Assembly: GCA_030825825.1 (NCBI GenBank)
Contig: JAPJPE010000023.1
Coordinates: 1-14,083, forward strand
Reading direction: 5' to 3'
Source of the DNA: Streptococcus sp.
GTDB lineage: Bacteria; Bacillota; Bacilli; Lactobacillales; Streptococcaceae
Length of the DNA stretch: 14,083 nucleotides
This document shows, piece after piece, positions 12,766 through 14,083 of the stretch (positions within the stretch are counted from its first letter, which is position 1; each line of letters opens with the position of its first letter). The notes under the pieces were generated by a model. It saw only the letters and a program-made list of their open reading frames with translations. It did no database searches and was not told the DNA's origin. The translations under genes were made by a program, and so were the position numbers.

Positions 12766-14083
12766 ATGCCAAATTTTGAAGAATTAAAAAAACGACAAGA
12801 GAAGATTCGGAACTTCTCGATCATCGCCCATATTGACCATGGAAAGTCAACCTTGGCCGATCGAATTTTAGAAAAAACCGAAACCGTGTCTAGTCGGGAG
12901 ATGCAAGCCCAACTCCTAGATAGCATGGACCTGGAACGGGAACGTGGGATTACCATCAAGCTCAATGCCATCGAGTTGAACTACACGGCTAAAGACGGGG
13001 AGACCTATATCTTCCACTTGATTGACACACCGGGGCACGTGGACTTTACTTATGAGGTTTCGCGTTCACTTGCTGCCTGTGAGGGAGCCATTCTCGTAGT
13101 GGATGCCGCTCAAGGGATTGAAGCCCAGACACTAGCCAATGTTTACCTTGCTTTGGACAACGATTTGGAGATTCTGCCAGTTATTAACAAAATTGACCTA
13201 CCAGCTGCAGATCCAGAACGTGTGCGCACAGAAGTAGAAGATGTGATTGGCTTGGATGCTAGCGAGGCAGTGCTAGCTTCTGCCAAGGCTGGTATTGGGA
13301 TTGAAGAGATTTTGGAGCAGATCGTTGAGAAAGTTCCTGCTCCGACAGGTGATGTTGAAGCGCCACTTCAAGCCTTGATCTTTGATTCCGTCTATGACGC
13401 CTATCGTGGGGTGATCCTTCAGGTACGGGTTGTCAATGGAATGGTCAAACCAGGCGATAAGATCCAGCTCATGAGTAATGGAAAAACCTTTGATGTCACC
13501 GAGGTTGGGATCTTTACTCCTAAAGCGGTTGGACGTGATTTCCTTGCAACTGGAGATGTTGGTTATATTGCTGCCTCTATCAAGACCGTTGCAGATACCC
13601 GTGTCGGGGATACGGTGACCTTAGCGACCAATCCAGCAAGTGAGCCACTACATGGGTACAAGCAGATGAACCCAATGGTCTTTGCTGGTCTTTACCCAAT
13701 CGAATCTAATAAATATAATGACCTTCGTGAAGCCTTGGAAAAATTGCAATTGAATGACGCTAGTCTTCAATTTGAACCGGAAACTTCTCAAGCCCTTGGT
13801 TTTGGTTTCCGTTGTGGTTTCTTGGGACTTCTTCATATGGACGTTATCCAAGAGCGCTTAGAGCGTGAGTTCAATATTGACTTGATCATGACGGCACCAT
13901 CTGTTATCTACAAGGTAAATTTGACAGATGGCGAAGCACTAGATGTGTCTAACCCATCTGAGTTCCCAGATCCAACCAAGATCGCTTCGATCGAAGAACC
14001 TTATGTAAAGGCGCAGATCATGGTGCCACAAGAGTTTGTCGGAGCTGTCATGGAATTGGCCCAACGCAAACGTGGGGACTTTG
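12766..14083 (+). CDS. lepA: elongation factor 4 (LepA), N-terminal part
   Basis: This is a translational GTPase that acts on the ribosome and is linked to back-translocation and ribosome biogenesis. The visible 439 codons of about 607 run off the right edge. GTPase motifs are intact: AHIDHGKST (21-29), RGITIK (60-65), DTPGH (87-91), NKID (141-144) and SAKAG for G5. The second domain and the LepA-type GFGFRCGFLGLLHMDVIQERLERE stretch follow. ATG 12766 is chosen because AGGAAG lies about 6 bases before it; an in-frame ATG at 12760 is too close to that site. Confidence 0.97.
   Translation, partial: MPNFEELKKRQEKIRNFSIIAHIDHGKSTLADRILEKTETVSSREMQAQLLDSMDLERERGITIKLNAIELNYTAKDGETYIFHLIDTPGHVDFTYEVSRSLAACEGAILVVDAAQGIEAQTLANVYLALDNDLEILPVINKIDLPAADPERVRTEVEDVIGLDASEAVLASAKAGIGIEEILEQIVEKVPAPTGDVEAPLQALIFDSVYDAYRGVILQVRVVNGMVKPGDKIQLMSNGKTFDVTEVGIFTPKAVGRDFLATGDVGYIAASIKTVADTRVGDTVTLATNPASEPLHGYKQMNPMVFAGLYPIESNKYNDLREALEKLQLNDASLQFEPETSQALGFGFRCGFLGLLHMDVIQERLEREFNIDLIMTAPSVIYKVNLTDGEALDVSNPSEFPDPTKIASIEEPYVKAQIMVPQEFVGAVMELAQRKRGDF

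Overview
The window looks like chromosome of an oral-type Streptococcus, probably the sanguinis/mitis side of the genus. The basis is the recognisable streptococcal proteins (PyrR, PyrB, PepT, LepA, PhnA, Pr6Pr), moderate-to-low G+C, strong AGGAGG-type ribosome sites, TTGnnn-17-TATAAT promoters and short intrinsic terminators. I cannot fix the species. I see no rRNA, tRNA, CRISPR array, insertion sequence or prophage, and no gene-free stretch above 300 bases.

Layout. Bases 1-80 are the tail of an unidentified gene with a terminator. Bases 150-2177 hold a three-gene unit on the plus strand: a 46-residue two-helix membrane peptide, an ABC ATPase and a large membrane permease, coupled by ATGA overlap or tight spacing. 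Bases 2194-3434 hold a PaaI-type thioesterase overlapping a HAD hydrolase. Bases 3462-4524 carry phnA and a Pr6Pr-type membrane protein. Bases 4606-6281 are the pyrimidine operon pyrR-pyrB behind a textbook PyrR attenuator, with a PurBox-like sequence upstream of its promoter. A terminator follows pyrB. Bases 6366-9233 hold two overlapping genes where streptococci normally carry carA and carB. Convergent to them on the minus strand is the operon xre/S24 - cof - pepT (12066 down to 9270). A GNAT gene diverges from the regulator, and lepA runs off the right edge.

The most notable finding is the pair at 6406-9233. The first protein is a full-length homologue of the carbamoyl-phosphate synthase small subunit, but the glutaminase Cys and His have become Gly and Gln. 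The second is a homologue of the large subunit of only 579 residues. It stops soon after the start of the second half, so the whole carbamate-phosphorylating ATP-grasp and the allosteric domain are missing. Its first ATP-grasp has also lost the glycine-rich loop and several ligand residues. Both reading frames are open, overlap by ATGA, have good ribosome sites, and are cut off from pyrRB by a terminator with a likely promoter of their own. I infer a maintained pseudoenzyme pair built from a CarAB scaffold, with unknown function. Whether a genuine carAB exists elsewhere in the genome cannot be seen here.

Other points of interest are the PurBox next to the pyr leader, the micropeptide of the ABC unit, a HAD protein with the dehalogenase-type Tyr in motif I, an S24-type repressor lacking the Ala-Gly cleavage site and starting at TTG, and an eight-codon upstream frame overlapping the thioesterase start.
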